Shown here in pieces: positions 35,321-46,397 of a stretch of 64,000 bases of DNA. Each line of letters opens with the position of its first letter. Positions within the stretch are counted from its first letter, which is position 1. The stretch comes from Megascapheus bottae (lineage: Eukaryota > Chordata > Mammalia > Rodentia > Geomyidae). The DNA lies in contig JANJXV010000037.1 of the NCBI GenBank assembly GCA_024803745.1, positions 4,973,001-5,037,000 on the forward strand. Reading direction: 5' to 3'. Under the pieces are notes generated by a model, which saw only the letters and a program-made list of their open reading frames with translations, was not told the origin of the DNA and did not search any database. The position numbers and the translations under genes are program-made.

Positions 35321-35560
35321 GACCAGGTGCTGGTGGCTCATGCCTGTAATCCTAGCTAGACAGGAGGCTGATATCTGAGGACTGTGGATCAAAGCCAGCC
35401 TAGCCAGAGAAATCTGTGAAACTCTTATCTCCAACTAACCACCCAAAATCTAAAAGTGGAACTGCAGCTCAAATGGTAAAGCACCATCTACCCTGGACAG
35501 TGCCCAGGCCCTGAGTTCAAGCCTTAGGAACAGCACACGAAAAGAAAGAAAGAAAGAAAC
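35321..35560 (+). repeat. SINE-B, sense, with GAAA tail
   Basis: CCAGGTGCTGGTGGCTCATG head, GAGTTCAAGCCTTAGGAAC tail, then (GAAA)n and (CAAA)n. Confidence 0.88.
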
Positions 35561-36132
35561 AAACAAACAAAACCCCCACTAACTTAAATAATCTGAGTAC
35601 TGCCTCAACTCATGTGTTCCCATTCAGAAACAGCACCCATACTTAGAAGAATTCTTGCAAAAGCCTTCTGGACTAAAACCAGCGTTGCTGGTACATGAAA
35701 ATCTCAGTTCCCAGAATAAGCCAAAGTCAGAACCCCAGTGATGAGCTTTGATGGTATTCCATGGCAATATTTGTGCTGACTTTCATTTACCTAGTACCTC
35801 TTATGGCCTGAACTGAAAATTCCTTATGGTCCATGCAGAAACTTTCTGAAGCAATCATGAGCCTGGAATACAGGACGGTGGTTGGGAGATTTCTGGAGGA
35901 GTCAAAGGAAGGAATATACTATGGGAGGGACACTGAGGTGAACTTCCAGAGTACTGATACTTACTATTCTTTACAAAGCTTGGTACAGGTATTTGGTTGC
36001 TTTATGATCCTATATAATTACAAATGTGTTTAAATGTTTTTCATATGTATGAAACATTTAACAAAAAGAAGAGCAGAAAGGAGGCCCAAATCAAGGTAAA
36101 GTTAGGAAGAACACCACTCAATGAGGACCACA

Positions 36133-36135
<3 letters not shown>

Positions 36136-36189
<54 letters not shown>

Positions 36190-36190
36190 T

Positions 36191-36240
<50 letters not shown>
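36136..36240. repeat. Compound (GT)n(GA)n microsatellite
   Basis: About 23 GT units (36136-36181) and, after GTATGTGTGTGAAA, about 23 GA units (36192-36239). It abuts the tail side of the antisense SINE-B at 36251. Confidence 0.96.
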
Positions 36241-36241
<1 letters not shown>

Positions 36242-36250
36242 TGCGAGAGA

Positions 36251-36472
36251 GGTGTAGGGCTTGAATTCTGGGCCTGGGTGCTGTCCCTGAGCTCTTCAGC
36301 TCAAGGCTAGGACTTTACCACTTGAGCCACAGTGCCACTTTTGGTTTTCTGGTGGTTAATTGAAAAATGAGTAACACAAATTATAGTGCCTGGGCTGGCT
36401 TTGAACCACGATCCTCAGATCTCAGCCTCCTAAGTAGCTAGGATTACAGGCATGAAATACCAGTACTTGGCC
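36251..36472 (-). repeat. SINE-B, antisense
   Basis: GTGTAGGGCTTGAATTCTGG at the left; GGATTACAGGCATGAAATACC at the right. Confidence 0.88.
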
Positions 36473-37394
36473 CACATCTGTTTTTTGTCTGTCTTGTTAA
36501 TCCATGTATGCTAATTGCTTCTTGAAGAGACTGGTCCAAAATGAGTGACAGACATAACTCACTGAATGAGTGGATGGTGAGTGTGTAAAGCCCTTCCTCC
36601 CCCACCCCCCCACTCCCCGTCCACTAGTGCCTCTCACTTTTGTGTGAAGGCTCATCTTAGATCTCACCTCCTTTTAATTTTCTTTGTCAGAGTGTAGGTC
36701 AGGGGACAGAGAGCCTCCTGGGAACATTTTGTTTCTGCTCTGGTCTAGGACATAATACTGGCAGACAGCTCAGCCATTTAACATTGTTCTATTTCAAGCA
36801 AAATGTCCTTGCATAACTCACTCCCAAAGATACCAACCTGCCTCAGGGATCGCTGCAGTTAACTTCTTTGGCTTGGTCTCCCCTTCCAAACACATTCCCT
36901 CAAGTGACTTGACTGTCTTTCATGGTCCCTTGACAGGGAGCTTGAAACCCTAATAGTGTCTTTTCTCAGCCAAAAGGAGAACTGGAGCCCTTTCTCTCAG
37001 GAAACAAACAAGAAGAGCATGCATGGAAGCAGCTGCCTGGCTTCAGCAATGACCGGTGCCAGTTCACTAGGCACTTGGTCTCAGTAGGGGAGACTTGGAG
37101 GACTTTGCTGCCCAGCTGAACAGCTGGGAAGAGATTTCCAGAGATGAACAGCCATGGCTGGCCTGGGTGATTAGAGGTGGGTGAGAGGATGAGAACCAGG
37201 ATACCTGCTCATGACTTCATACATGCTGAAGCATATATACAAAAGCATTGCTTATACCTATACAGGTCTTAGCGCGGGAATTGCCTTCCTCCTTCGTAAG
37301 CTTCTTTCCTAAGGATGGGTTTGGAAAGGGCGTACAGCTTGCTAACAGTGCTCTTGGCATCTGAGTGACCTGTTTTGTTCGGTTTTTGTTTTTG

Positions 37395-37840
37395 TTAGAC
37401 ATAGGGTTTGAACTCAGGGCCTGGGCACTGTTCCTAAGCTCCTTTGCTCAAGGCTAGCATTCTACCATTTGAATTATAGCACCACTTCCAGTTTTTGAGT
37501 GGTTAATTGGAGATAAGAGGCTCATGGGGATTTTTTTTAACAAGTACATTTCTTTATTTTCTTTTTTCTTTTTTGGCCAGTCTTGGGGCTTGAACGCAGG
37601 GCCTGAGCCCTGTCCTTGGACTTTCTCAAGGCTAGAGCTCTTCCACTTGAGCCTCAGCACTTCTGGCTTTTTCTATGTATGTGGTAACCTATGACTCGAA
37701 CCTGGGTCTTTGTGTATGCTAGGTGAGCTCTCTACCACTAGGAAACTCCCAGCCCTTGTGGGGATTTTTTCTCCTGGGCTGACTTTGAACCATAATCCTC
37801 ATTCAGATCTTGGATCTCAAGATTACAGGTGTGAGGCACT
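37395..37840 (-). repeat. SINE-B, antisense, split by a SINE-A
   Basis: The left half (37395-37539) and right half (37757-37840) belong to one element. TGGGGATTTTTT is present on both sides of the intruding SINE-A. Confidence 0.88.
37545..37756 (-). repeat. SINE-A, antisense, nested in SINE-B
   Basis: TTTGGCCAGTCTTGGGGC to GGAAACTCCCAGCCC. The flanking duplication TGGGGATTTTTT shows SINE-A arrived after SINE-B. Confidence 0.9.
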
Positions 37841-38139
37841 GGTGCCTCGTTCCTTTCTGGGTTTTGTTTGCTACCACAAGCTAACGCTCAAGATATTCAG
37901 CTGTTAATATGGTGTAGACAGTCCAAATGAAGAAGGATTTTATAACTGGAGACCTGAGCTGTCCCTGGCCACAGCTTGTTGGCTTCTGGGTGGTAGAATG
38001 TTGGAGAGGATTTGGGGGCCAGCAGAGAGGGAGAGGGGAGGGGGCCTTAGAGCATCTGCACAGGCTCACTTCAGCTGGCCTGGCCATTCTCCTGCTGAAT
38101 GCCAGAGCTGAATGTCTGCTCTGCGCTGCAAGGTGACAA

Positions 38140-38310
38140 AGATGGATTAGAGCTCCTTATTTTATATGCTTCAGAGTTACTTGGGGAGCTGGTGAAAAAC
38201 ACAGATGCCCTTTCTCCTTTCACTTCATTCTTCCCTCCAAATAGGTCCCAGGTTAGGCTCCCTACACCTGGGTGGCCAGAGCATCTACAATCAGTTGATT
38301 TCCAAGAATT
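38140..38310. mobile_element. MER5-like hAT DNA transposon fragment
   Basis: GAGTTACTTGGGGAGCTGGTG and AAAAACACAGATGCCC resemble the MER5A family. It explains part of a chance + frame over 38099-38431. Confidence 0.5.
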
Positions 38311-38997
38311 CAGCTCTAATTTGATAACTGATGATTTGAGAGGCGTCTACAACATAGTTACTAAGGGAACTGTGCCTAAATCACACTCAGGCAAGGGGAA
38401 GGAAACAGCTATATGGGGCTTGGCCAAATAGCAAGTACATGCCCCTGTAATGGAAGCCCCTGGATCCTGACCCAGCTCTGGAGGGCTATTAGACTCAGGG
38501 AAGTGGGCCTTGTGTAGACAGATCCTGTGACTTTTCAAGAGTTGTGGGGAATCTTTAAGCTGTGCATTGAGTTTGTCATGCATCTTAATTTGAACTCTTC
38601 TTCTCCCAAAGCACTATGAGATGGGTGAATGGGAGAGGATGTGAGTCTGGACTCACTCAGTGGGGAAGGAGGTAAGCTCTAAGTAAGGAACTTGATGCTG
38701 TTTAATGAGATCATTTCTTCAGATATGGCTCTTGTCAACTATACAGGAAGCTGTCCACATCTTCCTTGAATTCCATATTTATCAAGCAGTCTGTCTCTTC
38801 AAAGTGTTTCTCTAATTTTCAGGGGCTTATGGTAGGATAATTGTGCTATGAGGGTAAGAATTTGGTCTCAAGAAAAAAGAAAATACACTAAAGTTCACAT
38901 CTGAATTCAATGTACAGAGTTGTGTGTGTTGGGGCATGGGAGACTATGTGTTAAGGAGATTAAATGACATTGAAAAATACATCCTGGTTAATTAAGG

Positions 38998-39275
38998 GTG
39001 AAGATGGGCGTGTTCAAGGATGGAGATCAGGATTGGTAAGATGGAGGTCAGGTGAGTTAGGGAGGGAGCTTGGGATGGACAGGAGTAGAGGTCAGTAAAG
39101 GCCAGGATGGTGATCAGAGGTGGCCAGAGGTAGATATCTGTGCTGGCCAACGGTGGAGATCAGGGGTGGCCAAGAAGGAGGACAGCGTGGCTAGGGGTGG
39201 AGGCCTGCGCTGGTCAGGATGGAGGTCAGGGTGGCTTTAAGAGGCTGACCAGGCATAGAGGTCAGTGTTGCTAAG
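38998..39275. repeat. Degenerate minisatellite, unit about 25-30 nt
   Basis: Repeated variants of GATGGAGATCAGG, GATGGAGGTCAGG and GGTGGCCA over about 280 nt, roughly ten imperfect units. Unit length and phase vary. Confidence 0.75.
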
Positions 39276-39365
39276 GACACCTTAGCTAGTTGTGATCTGC
39301 CATCACATCTTAGTTGTCTTCTTGCTTCCTTCAAATACTATCTTTTGTAAAACTTTTTCCTTTTT

Positions 39366-39555
39366 TTTTTGCCAGTCCTGGGCTTGAGCTCAGGGCCTGA
39401 GCCCTGTCCTTGGACTTTCTCAAGGTTAGAGCTCTACCACTTGAGCCTCAGCACCACTTCCAGCTTTTTTTCTATGCATGTGGTACTGAGGAATCAAACC
39501 CGGGTCCTCGTGCATGCTAGGCAAGCATGGTACCACTAGGCCAAACTCCCGGCCC
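39366..39555 (-). repeat. SINE-A, antisense, with TSD
   Basis: TTGCCAGTCCTGGGCTTGAG to CCAAACTCCCGGCCC. ACTTTTTCCTTTTTTTTTT occurs on both sides. Confidence 0.92.
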
Positions 39556-39999
39556 ACTTTTTCCTTTTTTTTTTTTTTTTTTGCCTAGTACTGCCATTGT
39601 ATTGGGGTCTGACCCTTGGGTCAAGGGAAAAGGGAACACCTTTCTTTGGACCTCTGAGTTTGAGTGGTAGAGCGCTAACAGGATGGGATAGTTTCCTTCA
39701 GACTTGAGGGGTCTAGGATCCTACAAGGGACCTCTGGAGTATTCCACAAAGGAGTACATTACCCCAAGTGCAGTGCTACTTGGCTTGATTGCCTGATTTA
39801 AGCCCAGTTGTCAAAGCTTATTCCCTACTTGGGACACTGCTTCTCCTATGCTTTGTCTCTTTTGTACTTCGGCACTCGGCTTGCATTGTTTTGACCTCTT
39901 AGTCTCATCCTTTCAGGAGCAGTTACGGGCATGCATGTTTTAGAAGTCCTCACCTGCAATTTTGATGGACTTAAAAAAAGCCATGTCTAGTATTTGTTG

Positions 40000-40205
40000 A
40001 TATTTTCTCTGTCCCAACACTGTTTAAGTCTCTGCTTTATGATGTTAATCCTCACTATAGTTCAATAGTAGTTGGCACTATCATTTCTATTTAAGAGAAT
40101 GTAGGTCTGAGAGATTCAATAGTTTAACCTACATCAAATGGCCAGACATAACAAATGAAGATTTGAACTCGTTATGTTCAGTGAGCCTGCCAGACTCTTG
40201 TGTTT
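40000..40205 (-). repeat. MIR SINE, antisense
   Basis: TGTTAATCCTCACTATAG, the AGAGAATGTAGGTCTGAGAG block and AAGATTTGAACTC give the order of an antisense MIR. Confidence 0.65.
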
Positions 40206-41210
40206 GTAACCAAGTGGAAGGTGGGTATTTGGCTCATATTCCACATTTTCCAGATGGGCTTTAATATCAGAAAGCTTGACTTTGCATCCTTGGTCTTCTA
40301 CTTTCTGTGATGAATCATCAGGCCCCTGTTTCCTTGGTTCTATAATGGGGGCATTTACAGCTGAACTAAATTTTTGCAGGAATTACATGCTAGCAATAGG
40401 TTGGTGGAATGAATTGAAAGTGCCACTAGTCAATTTTTACATGGAAACATTTTTTAAAGCATTTATAGAGCTCATCTACAAAAAAGGACTTTGGGTTGGC
40501 AGGGGCTGTGTTTGATGGTGGGCAGGGGTGAAATGTCTGATGGAAGGCGAGTGGCAAGCCTTGGGTTGTTTCTATTTCTCAGATGATGCTGTAGAGAAAA
40601 AGGCCAATGAAAGACTCTTCTGTCTCATGCTCCATTTTTACTTCTGTCCTACGGGCAAGTCTCTGTCACATCTAAACAGCCTGCTTGATAGCCACAAAAG
40701 TTAGCTCACTGGACTCATTGCTACTAAGGGACAGGGTAAATCTTTGGATGGTTTATCATACCATGGCTCTGCTACTCTGATTATAGATTGCTAAATTCAT
40801 CAGTAAACTCTCTGAGAAGACAGGTGGAGGTACCCATTTTGACAAATCATACCATGTCTCCCTGTTCTTGAGACTATCTCACTCCTCCATCTAGAAACAT
40901 CAGAATAGGCTATCATGAGGCTTCTATTGGCCTCAAAGATCCAATATACAGAGCATATTTCTTGGCAGGATTATAGTTTTGTTTCATACTCTGAAGGGTT
41001 GGAAAAGTCTATGGATCATGTATTTGCCAAGTGTGTGGGTGGGCAAAGGACACATGCCTGCAATCTCCAGACCTTCACGAACTGTTGATGGGAGAGGTCT
41101 ATGTAGATCTGCCTTTTTTACAATGGTACTCGATCTTAGCAAATGGCATTTACTCATCAAAGTGTCCACATCAATGGGCAGGCAATGAATGTTAAGTCAC
41201 AATAATTAAG

Positions 41211-41216
41211 TTTAAT
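41211..41216 (-). terminator. SH3RF2: Possible ATTAAA poly(A) signal for SH3RF2
   Basis: Reads ATTAAA on the - strand about 1.2 kb beyond the SH3RF2 stop codon, followed by ATTGTGACTT. It is a common variant signal, but chance occurrence in A/T-rich DNA cannot be excluded. No stronger candidate was seen between it and the stop. Confidence 0.22.
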
Positions 41217-42401
41217 GAGAATTAATGGGCTGTCTTACAGAGTGGCCTCGTTCCCTGGGTTGCCTCCTTACCTGTTGACAAGGCACTGCCTGGCTGGTCC
41301 CATTCATGTCAATCCCCTGTTTATGGGGTCACCTGGGTTTGTCCTTTCTCCATTGCACATTGTCCTTCCCATCTGTCCTTAATATAAAGGTAGTTTCCTG
41401 CCTATGTCTTTTCCTGATATATTTGCCTGTCTTACTTTTACCCCTTCATCCTTCTCTCTTCCACATTTTTCACTTCCTTTCTCTTTCTCCACGCTTTTCT
41501 TTCCCAACCTTCTTGGCCCAGAGTCTTTGATGACAGTTTTGCTTTAAGAAATGCCGGATCCCTAGACTTGGCCTGGCACAGTGTCATTATTTGCACTGTT
41601 GTTCTATGAGGGAGCCATTTAGTTCTCAAAGACAAGAAGCCAGGAAAGCAAGAATGTTATAAACAGAATATATATCTTAACCCCTTATTTTGAAAACTTT
41701 AAAACAAAAACAACTTTTGTTTAAGGGAGTAGAATGGGTTAATTGTCTGTTTTATGATGCACAACCCAATCTATCACTCCAGACTATTGAATATAATTCT
41801 AGGTATAAAACAGAGTGAGAGCTTAGAGTATGATCATTTTTTTGGTATTTGGTAATAGCTTTCTCTCTGATCTTTTTGTATGGAACAAACCCAGGAAGCT
41901 ATCTTTTTTTGTTTTAGAGGGTTTTCAAAATGTTCAAAACATTTATCTCATACCTCCTGCCCCCTACCCCCAATTCTTCTTTTGCAGTCAGAATCATGAT
42001 TCTGCCATAGGGAAAAAATATGGCAGTTACTAGTAGCTAGTGTATGTGTTTCAGAAGATGGAGGAAGTTGTTCTAAGGTGATGATGATAAGAGGAGAAAA
42101 AAAATGCCAATGATCCTGACGTATTCACATGTTGGCTACATCTCCTTTTGGATACCACAGACTCTATCTTACACAGAACACTGAGGAAGAGAGGCCACAC
42201 CCTCTATGCTAGAGGGCAGACATGCAGCTCTTCCACACTCAGGCCTATGTGCAGGGATTTCTAATCCCACCTTCCCACACAGGCGGAACAATAATCCATG
42301 CCGGAGTCCCCAAGGATGGTAGAATGTCTTCAGTGGAGGCAGACTGTATTTAAATGCAATTCGCCTCTCTTTAGGGGGTCTAAGAAAAGCCACCCTTAGA
42401 T

Positions 42402-42668
42402 TCATTTGCTGGGAAACACTGTCTGTGGGACTGAAGCTGCAGACACAGGGGTCGTGGTCTTGCCAAAGGCTGACTTCCTTTGGTGCTCTGTATGCTGTCC
42501 TGAATGGCAGCCGCTTCTGTGGGCAAATAGGATGGTCATCTCTGAGTTTGCTTCAGGCTGGGACCCTTTGTGGGTGACTGGCTGTTCGTGCTTTCCAGAG
42601 GCAGGATGGGAGGTATAGCGTTTGGTGGGAGGAGGGCTGTAATTCTGAAATCTCACGGTTTTAACTTG
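42402..42668 (-). CDS. SH3RF2: SH3RF2 last coding exon (PP1-binding RVxF motif and C-terminus)
   Basis: Terminal coding exon of SH3RF2 (POSHER, PPP1R39, heart PP1-binding protein), a RING and SH3 protein that acts as an E3 ligase and scaffold and binds protein phosphatase 1. It has 88 codons, starting [20 protein letters not shown] and ending VPQTVFPSK before TGA at 42404-42402. KTVRF at codons 3-7 fits the RVxF PP1-docking consensus. The acceptor CTCTCCTTTCTCTTGCAG lies just 5' of 42668 on the - strand. The exon starts in phase 0, matching the phase-0 end of exon 45818-46176. The frame is open throughout. The conserved C-terminus argues that full-length SH3RF2 is still under selection, despite the lesion in the third SH3 exon. 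Confidence 0.95.
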   Translation of the reverse strand, partial: QVKTVRFQNYSPPPTKRYTSHPASGKHEQPVTHKGSQPEANSEMTILFAHRSGCHSGQHTEHQRKSAFGKTTTPVSAASVPQTVFPSK

Positions 42669-43239
42669 CTGCAAGAGAAAGGAGAGCAAAGAAATATGGG
42701 TGAGGCATAGACTTCAGGGTCTGGGTTTGTGTTGTTTTGTCTAAATGTATCCCCAAACTCAATAGGCTTCACGTGTGTGGCGGCCATTCTGCACATGTCT
42801 GTATGTCCTCTTAGCTGTTAGCAATAATTCAAGTATGAAGAGAACCATCATGGTCAAGAGAAAAACGAAAACAAGAACTATGATGGGGGCAAGTCTTAGA
42901 TGCTGAGGATGTGGAAGCACATTTATTCCAGCTGGGAAGGGGAAGTCAGAGGAGGTTTCCTAGAGGGCCTGAATTGAAGACCAATTAGAAATTGTCTGGG
43001 AGAAACTGGGTAAGTCAAAGCTCGTGAAAAATGCCTAAGGTGAAAGAGTATGGATATGATCTCTTCTAGAAAATACAAGTGTGCCTTCTCCATTTCCCCT
43101 CTGCCTTCCTTAAAATCTCTTTCAAGGCCTAGCTCTTCCTGTAGCTTCTCCCCAAGACTTCCTTAACAGATTTCCATAATGATCTTCTAAGTCAATGTGT
43201 AGCTTGCTTCCTGGAAACCTGTTGGCTCAAAATCTTTTT

Positions 43240-43460
43240 GTTTTTGGGTGTATGTGTGTGGGGTGCTAGGTTTTGACCTTGGGGCAAATGCAGTCTCTAC
43301 TAGCTTTTTCATTCAAGGCTGGCATTCTACCACTTGAGCCACGTATCCATTCTCAGATTTTTTTCCCTGATTAATTGGATATAAAAGTCTCATTGACTTT
43401 TTTTTCCCCCAGACTGGTTTCAAATCTCAGTTCTCATATCTCAGTCTCCAGAGTAGCAAG
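43240..43460 (-). repeat. SINE-B, antisense, end deleted
   Basis: GGTGCTAGGTTTTGACCTTG at the left; stops after CTCCAGAGTAGC. Confidence 0.78.
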
Positions 43461-43579
43461 GGATTTTTGAAGAGTTTATTTCTCTATACATTTAGACTGG
43501 GAGACTGCATTTAAAAAGCCCAGGATTTCATATGTCTCTTTAGAAATTCCAAGATAAAGGATTAGTCAGAGTTCTGCAT

Positions 43580-43690
43580 TCCTGTTATACCAGCACTCTG
43601 GTAGGACAAAAGTTTAAGGCTTTAAGGCTAGTGAGGGTTAGATAGAAAGGTAGCCTGCATTACACAGAAGACCTTGTCTCACTGAAACAC
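43580..43690 (+). repeat. B1-like SINE head, sense, diverged
   Basis: CCTGTTATACCAGCACTCTGG followed by GCCTGCATTACACAG; weak match. Confidence 0.5.
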
Positions 43691-43899
43691 CTATGCCCAT
43701 GATGGCAGCACCTGGCTCACACAATTCCTCCTTGAGACTGGTAGTTCCCAATGTGCTTGAAGCCCCATTTTATCCTCCTTCCTTTCATTTGCCTAGCCTG
43801 TAATTTATATGCCTGGTAATTAAAGTATAGTTTCTGGCCAATCCCTGTCTTACGACTTAATAATGAAGTGTTCTGTGGTATTGCCTGGGAATTCTTTCT

Positions 43900-43924
43900 C
43901 TCTTCTTTTCTTTCTTTCTTTCCT

Positions 43925-43968
<44 letters not shown>

Positions 43969-43972
43969 TCGT

Positions 43973-44009
<37 letters not shown>

Positions 44010-44025
44010 CCTTCCTTTTTTTTCC
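43900..44025. repeat. (TTTC)n microsatellite with CTCT core
   Basis: TTTC repeats interrupted by (CT)n at about 43974-43988. It is the source of Lys/Glu- and Ser/Phe-rich chance frames on both strands. Confidence 0.96.
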
Positions 44026-44081
44026 CCATGAAATTTAATCCTTGTGTTTCCAATTGAGAACCCAAATTTCATTTTTCTTTT

Positions 44082-44275
44082 TCTTTTTTTTTGCCAGTCC
44101 TGGGGCTTGGACTGAGGGGCACTGTCCCTGGGCTTTTCTTAAGGTTAGTGCTCTGTCGCTTGCGTCACAGCACCACTTCTGCCTTTTTCTATGTATATGG
44201 GGTACCAAGGAATCAAACCTGGGTCATCATGCATGCTAGGCAAGCACTCTACCACTAGGCCAAACTCCCGGCCCC
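44082..44275 (-). repeat. SINE-A, antisense
   Basis: TTTGCCAGTCCTGGGGCTTG to CCAAACTCCCGGCCCC. Confidence 0.92.
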
Positions 44276-44574
44276 AATTTCTTACTTTTTGATTCTTAAG
44301 CTACCAAGGTTCTGAGGGGTTACAAAATATGGTCTAAAGGTTTTACATAATAATTTGAGTTATTAGGTAATGAGGTACAAGAAAACTGTAAATTTTTTCA
44401 ATACCATCAGGCAGAATTAGAACTTCCAACTTTTATATTAGTCAGCGCTAACTTGTGTCAAATCCCTTTCCCTGTAAGCTTAGAGTACGTCCTTGAGAGC
44501 ATCAGTTTTTATATCAGATTCTATGCCAGGCTCTTATGTATATGGGGAAGTGTTCTTTAACTCCCCATGCTTTT

Positions 44575-44680
44575 TAATGGCACACAGCTGTAATTTAAGC
44601 ACTTAGGAAGCCGAGATGGGAAGATTATGAATTTGAGACTGATCTATGTCTCAAGATTCTGGCAAAAATCATGTCCCTCA
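44575..44680 (+). repeat. B1-like SINE head, sense, diverged
   Basis: GGCACACAGCTGTAATTTAAG, GCACTTAGGAAGCCGAGATG. Confidence 0.65.
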
Positions 44681-44689
44681 TAAATGAAG

Positions 44690-44790
44690 ATTAAAAGTAA
44701 TGCCTACTTCAGAGGGTGCTTGTCAGAATTAAATGAGCCAGGACATGTGAAGTACTTAGTACAGTAGATGCCAGGTTATTAGTATTGAGA
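44690..44790 (+). repeat. MIR 3' end fragment
   Basis: GTCAGAATTAAATGAGCCAG and AGTACAGTAGATGCCAGG fit the MIR 3' part. Confidence 0.55.
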
Positions 44791-44997
44791 AAATGCTTAA
44801 CAAAGAAGAGGAACCTATACTCCCTTTCCATTTTGAGGGGAGAGGGATGTGGGATGGTCGTGTGGGGTGATGGTGGTAGTGATGTTGCTGAATTTAGCAA
44901 CTAAAACACAGCAAGGGTATCACTTGCTTTCCTTCACATTACCAATCTGATTCTATCATCCCTCTTGCTTCAGGATGTTATAAAAACCCATGTCACT

Positions 44998-45245
44998 GGG
45001 TGCTGGTGGCTCACGCCTGCCATCCTAGCTACTCAGGAGGCTGAGATCTGTGGATTGTGGTTCAAAACCAGCCTGGGCAGGAAAGACTATGAGACTTTTA
45101 TCTCCAATTAATCACAGAAAAATCTGGAATGGTGCTGTGGTGCTGTGGTGCTATGGCTCAAGTGGTAGAGTGCTGGCCTTGAGCAAAAGTTGCTTAGGGA
45201 CAGCATCCAGACCCAGAGTTCAAGGCTCAGGACCAGTATCCCCCC
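44998..45245 (+). repeat. SINE-B, sense
   Basis: GGGTGCTGGTGGCTCACGCC to AGTTCAAGGCTCAGGACCAG. GTGCTGTGGTGCTGTGGTGC shows a small internal duplication. Confidence 0.93.
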
Positions 45246-45739
45246 AAAACAACCCCCCTCGTGTCTTCCAGTGTAAGAAGCTCTGGACTAGAAATGAACA
45301 GATCTGATCTCTAACTTAGAGGTCATAATAAGGAATTACCATTCTGGGTCATGCTTATGTCACTTAAATCCCCTTATATCTCAATCACCTCTTTTATCTG
45401 ATGAATAATTATGTATCAAGTCTTGTGGATTCTTACCTCCATTTTATATATTAGGAGAGGGGGAAAAAAAAAGAGTTCTAGAAGTGTGAAGTGTTTTGGC
45501 CAAAACCACCCAAGCCAAGTTCTAGAATTCAAATCAAGATCTGTCTGATGCCAAAGTCAAATTTTGTTTTGCTGTCTTTTCCAGGGCACCTCTGGGCCTC
45601 AAAAGAAGCCTGTGTTCCACACCTGGGCACCTAAAGGAGGAAGGTGTGGGAGGTGTGAGGGTCAGAGTGGTTGAGTGTGGGGATTCTTCCAAAACTGCCG
45701 TTTTGAATCTTTGTGCACCAATGCTAAAATCTCAGGAGC

Positions 45740-45740
<1 letters not shown>

Positions 45741-45796
<56 letters not shown>

Positions 45797-45799
45797 CGT
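45741..45799. repeat. (TG)n(CG)n tract just inside the SH3RF2 intron
   Basis: About 24 TG units and 6 CG units. In the - strand transcript this is (CG)n(CA)n beginning 18 nt after the exon end at 45818. Confidence 0.97.
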
Positions 45800-45817
45800 G
45801 CACAGAGTTACTCTTAC

Positions 45818-46176
45818 CTTTTCAGTGCCATTTCTTGAATTTTCTGGCTTCACCAGGATTGATGGTGGGGCGGATGCGGGTGGTTTGTGTAGAGGCTCAT
45901 TCCTGATGGGGATTTCTTTGCCTTCCAGGATGAGGGAACCGGCTGCCGAGTGGATCCTGCTGTCACAGCCTTTGCCGATGCAAGTGTGCGCAGGCTCCCC
46001 CGTGGCGGGGGGCTTGGGTCCCATGGCCAACAGCATTGCTGAGGGGGGCGTGGAGGCCCCCTGCGGTGGGTAGAATTGGAACTGTGGAGGTCGGACCAGC
46101 ACAGAGGGGCTGCGCCGGAGGGACCCCACCACGAGGGTGGGGATCCCTGACTGCATGGGTCTCTGCAGCGAGCCAT
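45818..46176 (-). CDS. SH3RF2: SH3RF2 internal coding exon (linker upstream of PP1 motif)
   Basis: Internal exon of 359 nt: two bases completing Asn, then 119 codons reading [20 protein letters not shown], then [19 protein letters not shown] and ending [10 protein letters not shown]. This is the low-complexity, Ser/Pro-rich region between the third SH3 domain and the PP1 motif, and it closely matches remembered SH3RF2. The acceptor is TCCTATCCCCCCAG, the donor AAAAG|GTAAGA. It starts in phase 1 and ends in phase 0, giving RKN/GSLQ at one join and TEK/QVK at the other. A longer open frame extends into both introns; those extensions are intron, not protein. Flanking CA/TG repeats are described separately. 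Confidence 0.95.
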
Positions 46177-46308
46177 CTGGGGGGATAGGACAGGGATTAG
46201 CCACAGGGCAGCAGGTGAGCTGCTATGTCCCCATATCCCAGAAGAGCTAAGGGCTTTCCTAATTTGACTGGGCTCCCATTCTCCCTGGGTCTTTCAAAGG
46301 TGACCTTG

Positions 46309-46310
<2 letters not shown>

Positions 46311-46357
<47 letters not shown>
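46311..46357. repeat. (GT)n, left arm of an inverted pair
   Basis: About 23 GT units; complementary to the CA tract at 46397-46441 with a 39-nt spacer. Confidence 0.97.
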
Positions 46358-46358
<1 letters not shown>

Positions 46359-46396
46359 TGTCAGATGGTTTGTGATTTCCATTTGACTTATCACAC

Positions 46397-46397
46397 A

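Larger units (their letters stand above)
15736..42401. other. Intergenic region between convergent PLAC8L1 and SH3RF2, including SH3RF2 3' UTR
   Basis: No recognisable exon lies in these 27 kb. They hold the SINEs, L1 tails, L2, MIRs, a probable MaLR LTR, a MER5-like fragment and a minisatellite listed separately. Stretches that look unique and that I cannot explain include about 18440-19520, 24000-25850, 26000-26630, 29670-30300, 33340-34680, 36480-37390, 37840-38135 and 40220-42400. The far right end must include the SH3RF2 3' UTR, whose end I could not fix: no AATAAA was seen on the - strand close to the stop, and the nearest hexamer variant noticed is ATTAAA at 41211-41216. Confidence 0.6.
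42669..45817 (-). other. SH3RF2: SH3RF2 last intron
   Basis: Bounded on the - strand by GTAAGA (45817-45812) and the CAG acceptor at 42671-42669, phase 0. It holds partial SINE-B copies, a (TTTC)n tract at 43900-44025, a SINE-A, a full SINE-B and the TG tract at 45741-45799. The stretches 42669-43240 and 45300-45740 look unique with no coding signal. Confidence 0.9.

Noticed and set aside
38099..38431. 110-codon + frame
   Set aside because: Part of it is a MER5-like DNA transposon fragment and the rest has no recognisable domain.
42402..46176. Initial idea that the - strand exons were an unknown or KIAA1217-like gene
   Set aside because: Finding the SH3 exon and the KTVRFQNY motif, plus matching phases across all exons, fits SH3RF2 instead.
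45662..46204. 180-codon - frame with a His/Thr repeat tail
   Set aside because: Only 45818-46176 is SH3RF2 exon; the frame extends by chance through the splice sites into intron, and the His/Thr run is the translated TG microsatellite.
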